Positions 48,691-60,100 of a stretch of DNA of 64,000 bases are shown piece by piece. The DNA comes from Nectonema munidae (taxonomy: Eukaryota > Nematomorpha > Nectonematoida > Nectonematidae): assembly GCA_030549495.1 (NCBI GenBank), contig JAUIRK010000069.1, forward strand, positions 310,001 through 374,000. Direction: 5' to 3'. The notes beneath the pieces are model-generated. The model searched no databases. It saw only the letters and a program-made list of their open reading frames with translations, and had not been told where the DNA came from. The translations under genes were made by a program, and so were the position numbers. How positions within the stretch are numbered: position 1 is the first letter of the stretch; each line of letters starts with the position of its first letter.

Positions 48691-50772
48691 TGAAGTCGGA
48701 AAATCTCTGAAGTAAGTTCTTTGTGCATAAGCCGCTCTCTCTCTCTCTCTAGCTGGCCTATCTTCCCTTGTGTTACAATTTCTCTGTCACTTTTCTCACT
48801 CCCCAAAGTGTAATCTACGCCAATATCACAACGCCAGGAAACAATTTATAAAAGAGATGAGGAAGTTTAAAGCTTCATAGCTCAAAGTGAATCTTCACTC
48901 ACTAAAGTGTAACCGTTCTTATGAAGAAAAAATAGACTTTAACCAGGGGTGTGCAAACTTTTTCAACGGCGAGTACAATTTTAAAAAATATATGAGTATC
49001 CGGGCCATTTACTCAAAGTAAGTACATCTTGATTCTCCTGGTTTAAGTAACATAAATTAATTATTTGAAAAACATTAAAAAGTCATTATTATTATTATTA
49101 TTAAGAAAAGATACACAATCGAAAGATTAATATAAAACAGATGAAGAATAACGACCACAATTTTAGTAGCAAGTTGCGATTGCGGGACAACTACCCCGCA
49201 TGACCCTATTGAAGGACCACCACCCCAAATAGTTTTCCAATAATATTATACAGAATATACCACTGAAGCAAAATTAAAAAAATTTATTTAGTAAAAACTA
49301 AAATATTATAATTTTGATTTAGTAAAGGCGAAATAAAATCTTGAAAATTCATGTGAGAAGAATTAAAAAAATAAACAATAATTATACATCTATAATATTA
49401 TATAGCTGACTTGCAAAACAGGATATTGTTTCAAGATTATACAGTGTTATAAGATTAAATATATATTAGTGATTATATATATTATGTTTTCAGGAAATCA
49501 GTATCAGTGTAATCCGATTAAAAACAATTTGTTTAGTATACGCTCGATTTAATTATACAATACACATTTCAAAGTTTAAATAAATATAAAACTCAACTGA
49601 AGAATAGCCACCCTAAAATCTCTCTTCTGAAGAATAGCCACCCCAGAATTGTTGGGTTGGTGGTTCTTCATATGATCTCAAAACAGTTAAAACATTAAGG
49701 TAATCAGTCCACAAAAAACAGAAATGTCCGCTTACTCAGGAGCAATTAAAAAAATGGTCATCAATCTCAGAGCCGGTGCTAGGAATTGCGGGGCGCAATT
49801 ATAATTATTATAGAGGGGCCCGAACTCTACATAGTAAAATTTATCGGTGTTTATATTTAATATAAAAAAACAGGAAAAAAGACATCAAAAAATTTTTAAG
49901 CCACTATGGATACTTTTATTCCTTTACTTTTAACATTAACCCGTTAACGCCCGATGCCGACTATAGTCGACTTTACAAAAATAAAATCGTCTGCGTTTAT
50001 CAAAGCTCTTTAATACAAATCTTCTGCTTTACATTAGATATCGTCTGATTATTCTGGTCGTCAACTGGGAGGGGCAAACTAGGCAATTACATATACTCCT
50101 TTAGAAAAAGATTCTTTTTGTTTTTTTATTAGCAATATCTTTCCAAATATTCTTCGAGATATAATTCTAAAATGTAGTTTATTAATTTTTAAAAACCTCT
50201 TTCAAAAACCTAAGACTTAAAGTAATAAAAACTAAATTTTAGAACATGAATTTATAGATTTTGGTTGGCTGTCTGTAAATATTAATATTTTCATGTGATT
50301 TTAAAATTTTAGAGAAAAATTTCTTTTTTGAAATTTGAAGCTGTATAAAACTTAAATGTATAAACTTATAGTAAAAATGGAGAATATTCTTATCGCAGCA
50401 CTAATGCAATAAGTAAGGAGGGCGAGAATGATTGTGGGAAAATCCACACATGTGAAAATAATAGTACAACTTTTGTGCTAATAAAATGCCCGAGTTAATA
50501 TTACCAACTAGTAATGATGGATGATACTATGTGTAGCTCAGTTAATTGAAATAAAACATTGAATTTCCTCATCTCTTTATAAATTGTTTCCCAGCGTAAG
50601 TGATAATATTGGCGTAGATGTCACACTTTGGTGAGTAAGAAAAGTGAAAGAGAAAATGTAACACAGAGGAAGATAGGCCAGCTAGAGAGAGGGAGGAGCG
50701 CCTTATGCACAAAGCGTGAAAAATTATTACTTCATAGATTTTCCATGGAACTTCAGTGATTTTCCGACTTCA
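48690..50772. mobile_element. Element with long inverted ends inserted in LINE ORF1
   Basis: The left end starts TGAAGTCGGAAAATCTCTGA at 48692, and the right end is its reverse complement at 50753-50772. The inverted similarity extends at least 190 bp (TTTGTGCATAAGCC..., then CTAGCTGGCC..., then TTTTCTCACT...). ORF1 coding sequence lies on both sides. GAGATTCTC (48683-48691) and GAGACTTTC (50773-50781) could be a 9-bp duplication with two mismatches, which would fit a Mutator-like element. However, the similarity with 38510-38995 runs past that point, so the boundary is not firm. The interior (49160-50560) encodes nothing recognised. Confidence 0.55.
49937..49990. repeat. Possible piggyBac-type MITE end
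   Basis: TTAACCCGTTAACGCCCGAT is followed by a palindromic GACTATAGTCGAC and ATCGTCTGCG. It resembles the ends and inner CAGACGAT motif of the TTAA MITEs at 16408 and 60797. No matching right end was found. Confidence 0.4.
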
Positions 50773-50781
50773 GAGACTTTC

Positions 50782-51046
50782 CTAGAACCGCCTTAACGAC
50801 TTGGCGTTTAGTGCGCTTCTTTACTATGATAAATTCCCCATTCGATTTGGAGTCCGAGAGGTGGTCTCTTTTGCTTTGAGTTTTCCTGGTATCGGATTCG
50901 CACTCAGAGGAGCTCGAGTCGGACTTAACTGAGAGATTATTACGAATTTGCGTAATAATCTTTTCATTCCTAGCTATTATATTATTGTTATGAATATTAC
51001 TTGTGTCTAGACCAGGATCTTGGCTAGACTTCTTTTTATTCTTCAT
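50782..51046 (-). pseudogene. LINE ORF1, N-terminal part
   Basis: From ATG at 51046 the frame is Lys-, Ser- and Asp-rich (SDSSSSECESDTRKTQSKR, then EFIIVKKRTKRQVVKAVLGK). This is the usual disordered N-terminus of jockey ORF1 proteins. It stops being LINE-like near 50782, where the inserted element begins. About 180 bp of 5' UTR, rich in GAGA/CTCT, precedes it to the LINE start at 51224. Its assignment rests on position, strand and composition rather than a domain match. Confidence 0.65.
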
Positions 51047-51354
51047 CTATGGGAGAATATGTGAATGAAAGTATGTAATGAGTGAGTGAGAAGGCGAGTG
51101 TGCGTGAGTACAGTGAGAAAGGATGAGGAAATACGAGGAAAGAGAGAGTAAGCAGTAAGCAGTAAAGAGAGAGAGAGAGCAACAAAAACGTGTGTGTTAA
51201 CGGAAGCGCAAAGCGAAAAAGTGGTGTGCAATGTATCGATAAACTTCCCAATTGATAAACTGAGGAGAACATTTTGTTCATACGCAATTTTCTGATAAAT
51301 CTTTCTGGCTTCTGCGGACATTATTCACCTTCATCCATCGTCATTTTTCTTCTC

Positions 51355-53151
51355 ATGTCTACCACCTCCTTTTCTGATGTTGAGTCTTCTGAAAAAAGTT
51401 CTTCGTCTTCATCAAATTCTTCTTACAGTAGTTTTGACAGTGACTTCAATATTACTGATCAAGCCTTGGTTGCTCCTGAATATCCTTGGAACTGGCTTTC
51501 AGCCATACTGGAAAACCAGAAAAAATCAACATAAGAGACCTTAGTGAAAGACCTTATGTTTCCAAAGGACAGGCCAAAAGGACAAAAGATGTTCTTAGTC
51601 TATTCAAACTTTTTTGCTTTTTGTTTGTTGGGGTATATTGGTAAGCAATTTATCAAAAGTCTAAAATTGTACGGATTGAAAAATGATAAATTAACATAAT
51701 AAAATTGTATTTTTACTACTAGAAAATTGTATTCTAGACCGTTTTTTTACTTTTTCAGATCGATGAGTCCTAAGTATTCAAATTTGCATCACTGTTGTAA
51801 AAGTTTTCAGATCAGTCATCTCTTAGCCTACTTTAGTGCCTTGATTAGTATCGGTCAAAATGGAGATCAAAAAGTCAAAGTTTCTGATTTGTTTTCAAGT
51901 TCAGGTAATCCCTTCTTGAGAGTAAGCTTGGGTCGGGATATGTTCACTCTCATACATATTTTTCTCCGTTTTGACAAAAATGAAGAGAGAGATCCCTTGG
52001 ACAAAATAAGCGCTATAAGAAAGCTACATGACCACTTATATAGTAAATTTTCAAGATATTGGGCTCCACACTCAGCGCTCACGATAGATGTGCAACTAGT
52101 TACTTTCAGAGGAGGTTGCTCGATAAAGATTTATGACCCTAAGAAGCCCGGCCACTATGGGGTGAAGTATCACTTGAACGACGCTAAATATTTTTACTGT
52201 ATGAAACCTGAAATTTACGTGTCTGGTTTACAGGACCCCTCCTACTTTTCTGCTTTGAACGCGTGCAAGCGTTTGATAAAAGATAGTAGCATCCCGAAAG
52301 GTTGTGGATTATACACTGATCGATTTTTTACTAGTCATGAACTTCTCATTTGGTGTAATGGCTAAGACGTTTCTTTGTGTGGAACAGTTATGGCTAACAG
52401 AAGGTTTCTCCCTTTTATATTCAGGCCACCCTATCTCAAAGAGTTGAAATGATGTGAGTGTGAGAGTAGAATAATTTACACAAAATTTGCTTCTTTGACT
52501 GCCTACATACCAAGAAAACATTCTTCTAAAAACTTCTAAGTTGTGTATATTCTATGCTCACAACATAAAAATCGAAGAGTAAGCAATGTTCATTCTAAAC
52601 CTGACAGCTTATTATCTTATAATGAATACAAAGGAGGAGTGGATGTTGCTAATAAAATGCTCAGAGCCTACAGGTCTTACAAGCCTAATAGAAAATGGAC
52701 GCATGCAGTATTTTCTAACTATTTAGACATTCATGCCTTGAACACCTGGATAATTGCCAAGTTCAACTCATCTGACAAATTTCCTTCAACCAAAGAAAGT
52801 GGAAGAAAAGTTTTCGTACAGAATTTATCTTTTCTGGCCGAAGAATCAATGAAAACAAGATCAATGATATCCGAAGTACCCTTAGCTATCAGAAACTTAC
52901 GTTCTTTTTATGGTTTTTCTCAAGACACTACTCAACCAACGACTTCCACCTCAACATCTTTGTGTTACCTTTGCAAATTAAAAAGAAAAAAAGCATCTAA
53001 AAAGTGTGAAAAGTGCAAAAAGTTTGTTTGCAATGTACATTATAGAATATTGTGTTGTGAATGCTTAGTCCAATCATATAAATTTAACGCCAAATATACT
53101 AACTTTTACTTTAATTTCAAAATTATCTTTTTTTCAAAAACAATAAAATAA
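51355..53151 (+). pseudogene. piggyBac transposase of element 2
   Basis: Exon 1 (51355-51640) has a Ser/Glu-rich N-terminus (TTSFSDVESSEKSSSSSSNS). A 118-bp GT-AG intron is followed by exon 2 from 51759. DDE blocks are LTIDVQLVTFRGG, GCGLYTDRFFTSHELLIW and GGVDVANKMLRAYRSYKP. The C-terminal Cys-rich end is LCYLCKLKRKKASKKCEKC then KKFVCNVHY and CCEC. Compared with the transposase at 21469-23190 it has one shift in an A run near 51523 and stops near 52363, 52450 and 52537. The shared intron position shows that the two elements descend from one intron-bearing ancestor. AATAAA overlaps the stop region near 53141. Confidence 0.88.
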
Positions 53152-53303
53152 ATTTTTTTGCTAATTTTATTTTATTTTGATTTTCTATCCTAACGAGAAC
53201 GTTTGCATGTTACTTTTGAAAGAAGTTTCTATGATTGATATTTTAGAAAAATGTGTTTTAAATTGGCAATGGACAAAATTGGCCGGAGTCCGTCAAGCGA
53301 GGG

Positions 53304-53759
53304 TTATTAATTGTTTTTTCAGGTTTGATGAAAAAACTGCACAATAATGAAAGCACTTTCATATTTAGCCCCTGAAAGTGTAGGATTTTTGGAATATGAA
53401 AAACTGAACCTTTTATATCCCATCTACAAAATATATCTCAGCCAATTTTTTGGGAACTTAAAGTTGGAAAAGAATATATTAAAAAAATACCGAAAGAATC
53501 TAACGTTATTGATATTTTTGAAGTAGTCGAAACAGTTAAAAAAGCATTTCCTAACATATATAAACTATATGAAGGTATTTTAAAGCAATTTTATATTATG
53601 TAAAATGACTCTTATTCTCTTTCAGGCCTTTTTACGGTAGGTTCGAGTACAGCAGTTTGTGAAAGAAGTTTTTCAACCTTGAACAGGATTATGACCCCTC
53701 TTAGAAAATCTATGACTCAACAATTTAATATTTCTTTCTTTTATGAAAGAATATACTAA
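53304..53759 (+). pseudogene. Older hAT transposase, C-terminal segment
   Basis: This follows the right end of piggyBac 2. The translation gives FWELKVGKEYIKKIPKESN, then VVETVKKAFPNIYKLYEG, a 50-bp intron ending TCTTTCAG at 53625, and the dimerisation motif GSSTAVCERSFSTLNRIMTP with a stop at 53757-53759. The SSTAVCERSFS..L pattern is the conserved hAT C-terminal signature, and this piece fits the middle segment at 42679-43326. The element's outer ends were not found. Confidence 0.8.
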
Positions 53760-54032
53760 AAAAATTGATTCTTATTTGTTGTTAATCAAACTTTTTCTTT
53801 TCAAGTAATGAAGATTTCATTTTTTTGGTGTCGTTAGTTTTTGTTGCCAAATACATTCAGAAGCTGAAGAGAGAGGTAAGAATTGCCACCGTTACTGATT
53901 GGAATAAACTTAACTAATAAGTTTTTGAAATAGTTAAAACTTTTAAAAATTAATTAGACTCCAAATTTTACTTCCGGAGAACCCTAAAACAACTGTTCAA
54001 TATTTAGGACGTTTTTTTTGCCTAGATATATA

Positions 54033-54268
54033 CAGGCCCATAGGTAGAAATAAATTTAGGAAAAGTTATATCTATAAAAAACGAATTTTTACAATGTTTT
54101 TGTCCCGTAGTCTGTATAGAAGAATGAAATATGCTAAGATTTGTGTAAATTGACAAGCTGATTGCGATTTTATGTAAATATTTTCAAAAATCGATTAAAA
54201 TTATTATTCTTTTGAAAAATCTATGGGGGTCTACAGTCGCCTCTAGCCTCTCCCTGGCTATGAGCCTC
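54033..54268. mobile_element. Degraded hAT MITE
   Basis: The inverted ends CAGGCCCATAGGTAG and CTGGCTATGAGCC resemble those of the MITEs at 13642 and 58828. No clear target duplication is left. Confidence 0.45.
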
Positions 54269-54630
54269 TATACCACTAATGTTAAACCTTTTGTAAGTAG
54301 AGGGACCCATTTTCTTTTATCGTTGAACTGAGCGGGCTCCTATAGCTTTCTAAAAACATATACACATATTTTTTAGTATATACTTATGTATACTTTACAT
54401 GTATACAGTACATACTTTACATTCGTTTACAAATATTCAATGCTATCGTTGCGACTGTACTTTCTTGACAAGAAAAAGATCTATTTTTAGATTATAAAAT
54501 CTTCATCGGTTGACAATAATAAAATATGATTTTTTGCAAATATTTTCTAAAATCTATTACAGCTCTTTTGAAAAATTTGGGCGCGTCTAGAGCCCTCTCT
54601 CTAGCCTTTCCCTATATATACAGATAGATG

Positions 54631-54919
54631 CAGGGACATGCAGAGGAGGGGGGGGGGGTGCTTGGAGTGCTCAAACAACTGCCCTTTTTTCTCCTGTTTA
54701 AAATGGCCCTTCATAGAGGTATGTGATATATGTCTAAAGCAGTGACGTAGAAAAAGATAGACTAAGGCACGTCATTTATGAATAAGTTTATATACTTTTT
54801 TCTTATAAATTTCTTAGTTTTACTGATAAATAGTTCAGTAGACTCTATGATGATTACTGGATTTCAGCCGTTTTCTCTACTTGAACACCTGCCCTTAAAT
54901 AATTCTCTGCACCTCCCTG
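54631..54919. mobile_element. hAT MITE with exact 8-bp duplication
   Basis: The 289-bp unit starts CAGGGACATGCAGAGG and ends CTCTGCACCTCCCTG. GATAGATG flanks it exactly (54623-54630 and 54920-54927). A G run lies close to the left end. It is non-coding. Confidence 0.88.
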
Positions 54920-55157
54920 GATAGATGAATAGATACTTTTTCTTACATTTGTTCAATAGAGAGTTAAGATGATAGACTTTTGATCATAAATTGTTCTTTA
55001 AGTTTCTTTTAAGTTTCAAAAATATATAACAAACTCTTTTTTATGGAAATAAAGGTGTGTGAGGAAATACATTTTTTTTTATCAATTTTGAAGATGAATT
55101 TCAAACTTTACACTATGATACACTTTTTTAAGAATTAACTGCTTCCACACTTTTTAT

Positions 55158-55735
55158 ATGACTCCCTCGCAACTTGAAAGTCTTTTCGAAATTCCTGCCT
55201 TTGATTTCAAAAATAGAGAACTTCAGACAGTTGCTTTTACGCGAAACACTAAAGGAATTGTGAGAAAAGAAAATGACTTATACCAAACATCTTTATTGCA
55301 AAAAATCGTTCCCTCAAAATTAGGTTAAGAAGAAGATGCAGATTCAAGAAGTTTTCATTCTTCGCATGTCCTCTGATTTTCACTGAGAAGAGGAATGCTA
55401 GCAAATCCTAAAATTTGAACACTTCACTGCCTTTCAAACAAAAAAGAAAGTGGAACGAGGAATCGTGAGAACAAAATTATTCTCTAAAGAGCGAACACTT
55501 CACATCGATGCTCAGAAGAGAGGTAAAGACGATGCAGTGCGTGAAAGAGCTTCAGGAAAAAGAGATGAACTAAATTTGCCAGCATTTCTCTCATTTCCTG
55601 AGTCGCAGAAGAAGGAGAGTTATCTGCCTTTTTTTTCATACTTGAGAGCGCCATCACAGCATCTATTCTTTGAGCCAGGAAAGCCCTTGAAGCGTCGGCA
55701 CGTCTTCGAAATTGCTGTGAACGGTAAAAATTGAT
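55158..55735 (+). pseudogene. Unidentified coding-like stretch
   Basis: ATG at 55158 opens a 55-codon frame (TPSQLESLFEIPAFDFKN, RELQTVAFTRNTKGIVRKE) that ends in TAA. A second open stretch, 55402-55735, gives KVERGIVRTKLFSKERTLH, RERASGKRDELNLPAFLSF and LKRRHVFEIAVN, followed by a possible donor (GGTAAAA) at 55729. GIVR followed by a charged stretch occurs in both, hinting at an internal duplication. The base composition is richer in GC than the flanks, as in the host exons. I do not recognise a family. It may be a decayed host gene or exons of an unidentified one. Confidence 0.35.
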
Positions 55736-55864
55736 TATCCTTACTTCTTCACATATATATTTTTTGAACAGAAATGTTTATCTCTAAATATTTTGGAATA
55801 TATTACATTTTATTTTCTTCTACCAAGCATAGCTAGTATATTCTAATGCCTACTTTATGCGCAG

Positions 55865-55935
55865 AGAATTAGTGTATCATCAAGAAGTGTGCACTTGTGC
55901 GCTAGCAAGAGAATCCAGGTTCAATTCCAGACTTA
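55865..55935 (+). repeat. tRNA-like sequence, probably a SINE head
   Basis: AGTGTGCACTTGTGCGCTAG followed by CCAGGTTCAATTCCAG, a good B box, resembles the 3' half of a tRNA. There is no clear acceptor stem, so it is not a functional tRNA gene. Confidence 0.35.
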
Positions 55936-55939
55936 GACG

Positions 55940-57156
55940 TGCATATTTTATCCAATATAGTATATTTTGAAATTTTATTCGTATTCAATCCTAAAAAGTT
56001 TGCAATTTATGATGCCATTCTACTGACCCACCTTTTTCCACATATCTTCATCTTTCAAAGCTTTTTGGAGGAAGTAAATTATATGTATTTAAATTGTTCA
56101 TCAACTGCTTGTCTAAGATTTGTTTGCTTTCAAGGGGGGGGGGGGGGTGCAATACCTTTGAGGTAATGGCCGCATTGAAGTCTATGAAGGTTTTGGCGGG
56201 CGGAAATAAAATTCTGTTATTGAAAAGTTGTAATTTTAGTAAATTGTCAATACCTATCTCTCATTCAATGCACGTAGGCAAAAAAATTTAATTTTTTAAG
56301 CATATACGCAATTATTTTGTATGAATTTAAATAATCTTTTTTTTTTTTAAATAATTTTGAATAAAAGAACTTAAAATTATTTTAGAACGTTACAAAATGT
56401 TCATTTCTTCTAGCTGAAATTTTGATAAGTTTATTAAAGGAAAATACTTTAAAAAAAGCTATCATCTGTCAATCTTATTAATACGTTGATATGATTGGAG
56501 GAAAATATATAGATTTAAAGGAAATGAAATTAATTGACAAAAATTAAAGGAGAGAGTATAACAAAGTAATGAGAAAGAATTTAATTTTTTAAAAATTTGT
56601 CTGATGTAAAGATTCCGCTAGTAAGTGAAAAAAGTAAAAAGATTTAGGAAAATAATGAACAGTGTGCATAACGTGAGAAAATATCAAATAAGGGTTGTCA
56701 AAGAGATCGCAATGAAGAAGATGACTGCATAGATCCAAGTAAAGTAAAACTGTGACATATGGGAACGCTTAATATAAGGAATGTCAGCATTTTGTATTAT
56801 AAAGGCATTCCAAAACCTAAAATTTGTTTTGCATGAAAAATTCTGCAAAATAGCACACGAATAATAAATATTTTCCTTGGATGATATATTTACAATGCGA
56901 AATATGAGATAAGCCAATACGCTACATTTTTCTCAAAAGCAAGTTAACGCTAACAAAGCTCTCTGTGGTTCATCAGTGAAGGGACATTTTTTATGAAGTG
57001 TATTTCAATAAAGAACGCGAGGTTTCGTTGGCAACCAAGAACCATTATTGGATTGTGTTGCTTTGCTTGTGAACGAAATCTCATGCTCCCGTTTCATTGC
57101 TATAACTTCGAAACATTTCAAAAATGTGATTTGAGTGAGTGAAAAGTTTCTTTTAG
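55940..57156. other. DNA upstream of the peroxidase gene
   Basis: A G run lies at 56136-56148. The last 220 bp before the peroxidase ATG are less AT-rich and probably hold promoter and 5' UTR, with a CTTTTAG that could be a splice acceptor directly before the ATG. No other gene is seen. Confidence 0.4.
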
Positions 57157-60100
57157 ATGCGTCTCGTGATTCCCATCTTCACACTGTGCTTTTGCCTTCC
57201 TCAAACAGATTTGATCAAAGTTAAGCGAAGCGTTTTGAAGAATGTCATCGATGAAGGCATTGCTTTAGCCGAACAACTCAGAAGCGAAGAAACCACTGGC
57301 ATTTATGATAGACGTAAGTTTCCTTTTTTTTGCATTTGAACTTGTCGGTGTTGTGCTGCACTGCTTGCAACGAGCTTTTTTTTAAACGAAGGATTATGAA
57401 AAGTATTTGCTTTGAAATTTTGAGAGCAATCCAGATCATATGGCAGGATCAAATATTGATTTTTGAAATCGCGACACAAATTGAAAAGCTTTTTATTCTG
57501 AACACAAAAATACAATTAATATAATAGAAATCATTTTATATTTAATCCGCAGCGCTGATACACGCATTTCCATATAGATCATAAAATGCTTAAATATACA
57601 ATGTAAAATACGAAATTTTTGCGAAGAATCTAGTTTTGTGAAATTCGCTAAAACAAAAATTTCACAAAATATTTTTCCCGCGAACCAAATTTGCAGGTTT
57701 TCGAGTTTTTGTATATCAAATTTTTCCAAATTAAAAATCACTGTGATTTTCACATCACCTGCTCAACATGTGAGAAAAACTAATTTTTTAGGCTAAATAT
57801 CTTAAAAGTTAGAAGTGTTTATTTCCGAAACTAAATTATGGCGAATTTGGTTTTGAACCATAATAATTGGCTCGCAATATCTTGGAAAAATGTTGTTTGA
57901 ATAAAAGAGATGATGAAATGAGCGAACAAACAAAGTAAAATATCAAATAAGTTTTTGAAAGAATGCAACATATTATCTGCTCTATCTGATTGTATTAGAC
58001 TTGTAAATATGCTATATGTACCAAATTGACAGCATAAAAAGAATCATTAATTCAATCCATTCAATCAAACAACATCATTTCAAGAGTTATAATTTAGTTT
58101 AACCTACGCATGGTATTTCTTTCTATTTTTGCTGTCAATAATTCATGCAAATACAAATTAGATTTGGGTTCGTTGAAAATTACAGTTCTTGGATTCCTGC
58201 AATCGTAATCAGACTCATAAACATTTCTTCAAAAAACTCAAAATGAGAATCAAAATAAGACTTAGAGAACCAGAGAATACCGATTCTCTCAGTAATTGCA
58301 GCGCTGGAAACAAAGTTTTTTTTTCCTGGGGCAAACTTTTTTTTTATAATTTTTAAAATTTATATTAAAAGAATTTGTGTATGTAACTCAACCGTAAAAC
58401 AAGCATAGCAAATGTGGAAAGTATCTACTCACAAGCAGTCAAGCATGTCTTTTTAATGATATAAAAAAGATATAGATTAAAAAAATTCAAAAAAGTGTTT
58501 GAATCTACATTTGTCATTTTCATGTGGATATCTAGTCTACTGAATACAATGATATGTACTTTTTTGTTTAATCTAATAATTGAGCAAAAATGGTGTTTTT
58601 TTGGAACGTTCAACTACGTTTCGTTTTTTTAATATTAAAAGTTTTTTTATTTGTTCCAGTAATTATAATGAAAATAGCTAAAATAAAACTCTAAACTATA
58701 AATTGACTATTTTGTGTAAATAAATTGACTTAAAGTGATGAAAAATACAAGATTCTAAGGGATATCATCGACGTTGCCAGACTTCAAGTACATGGGGGAG
58801 GGGGCTGATGTTAATGGGCTCTGGACTCAGACTCGTAGCTAGGACTTTTCAATTGGGAGGGCTGGAAAAAATTTTTGGGGGGATAAATATTTTCACAAAA
58901 AAATTTTTTGGTACTTATGGGTTATCTCTCCCCCATTCAAAAATTTTTTTTTAGTAAATTACTGAAAAAAAAAATTAAAGTGGGAGGGAGATAACTAATA
59001 AGTACCAAATTTTTATATATAGTCTAAAAATAAACCATTTTTTGAACCCTTTATTGATATCGAAATATATTAGGTTAGGGGGGGGGGGGGCTCTGAATCT
59101 GAGTTGGGGAGGGGGGGGGGGGGGGCCCCTCCTACCCTCGTTGGCTACGGGCCTGTCTAGACTATAACAAACTATATAAATTTATATATTTCAAGGGGGA
59201 TTTTGAGCTATAAATTTTGAATCGCTCATGAAGAATATTTTGTGTGTAAATCAGAGACCAGGATAAGATGTTGCTTCCACTCTTCATGTTATCTGGGATT
59301 CCTCTAAGTCAACTCTGCAAGAATAATTAATCCCAAAATCAAAATGGATCAGCATGAATCTACATCTGGTATTTATATTTCGGATTATGATGATTACTGG
59401 AACAAAAAAATATTTATACTCTTACAACAAAAGCTTCATTTTCGAGACTAAAAATGGCTTCACTGCATCAAATTGAGAAATTTGTTGGTCGCGCGTGTAA
59501 ACAGTTAAAAGTGCTGAGCATATCTTGAAAGATTTTCGCTTTAAGGACTTTTTAGATCCGCGGAAAGATAAAAGATTCATTAATAGGATTAATGGTACCT
59601 GTTCATTGATTAGGTTAACAAAAGTAAATAGCTCAACTTTTTTAATAGTCCATTTTTTGTAAGTAATGTAGATTTTGTAAAAATTTAACAGGATTTAGAA
59701 TTTTGGAATTGCTTTTATACACGGAAGAGTTCATAAAGCAACTAAAAAATATATTTCATTTTTATATTCATTTGAGAGATCATTTTTAGACAAAAAAAAA
59801 ACTTCAAAAAGGTAATCTTCCAATCTTACAATGAAAGATGCATTTGATTTATATAAAAACATCGAAATTGGAGATACTATATGTGGTATAAATAAGGAAC
59901 ATATGAAAAAAGAAGCATATCTCTTCTCTAGCACAGGAAACAGACCAGGGAAAGAAGATAAATTCCAATGATTGATTGCAAAGCTTTCGTCTAAAGATCG
60001 CGCCTTTTCAAAAGAGAATACTTAAGAATATTACATGGTATCTTACAATAATAATATACTAATTGGGAAAAGTGATTATAGAATAATTTTTTGTGTCAAT

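Larger units (their letters stand above)
44176..51224 (-). mobile_element. Full-length jockey-type LINE
   Basis: The LINE lies on the minus strand. Its 5' end is at 51224 and its 3' tail is a TTAATTAATTAATTAAT repeat at about 44176-44192. An 11-bp duplication TGTGCAATGTA flanks it (44165-44175 and 51225-51235). The LINE itself is about 5.0 kb, once the 2.1-kb insert in ORF1 is removed. The left flank also carries a 40-bp tandem duplication (44108-44147 and 44148-44175 plus). Its ORFs are clearly richer in GC than the host DNA. Confidence 0.88.
43327..53303 (+). mobile_element. piggyBac-like transposon 2, split by a LINE
   Basis: The right end, reverse-complemented, reads CCCTCGCTTGACGGACT then CCGGCCAATTTTGTCC. 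The left end at 43327 reads CGCCGTTGACGGACT then GGGGACAATTTTGTCC, clearly the same inverted repeat. The flanks are CTAA and TTAT, decayed TTAA. Without the LINE the element would be about 2.9 kb. It belongs to the same family as 21201-24801 but is older and more diverged. Confidence 0.82.
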
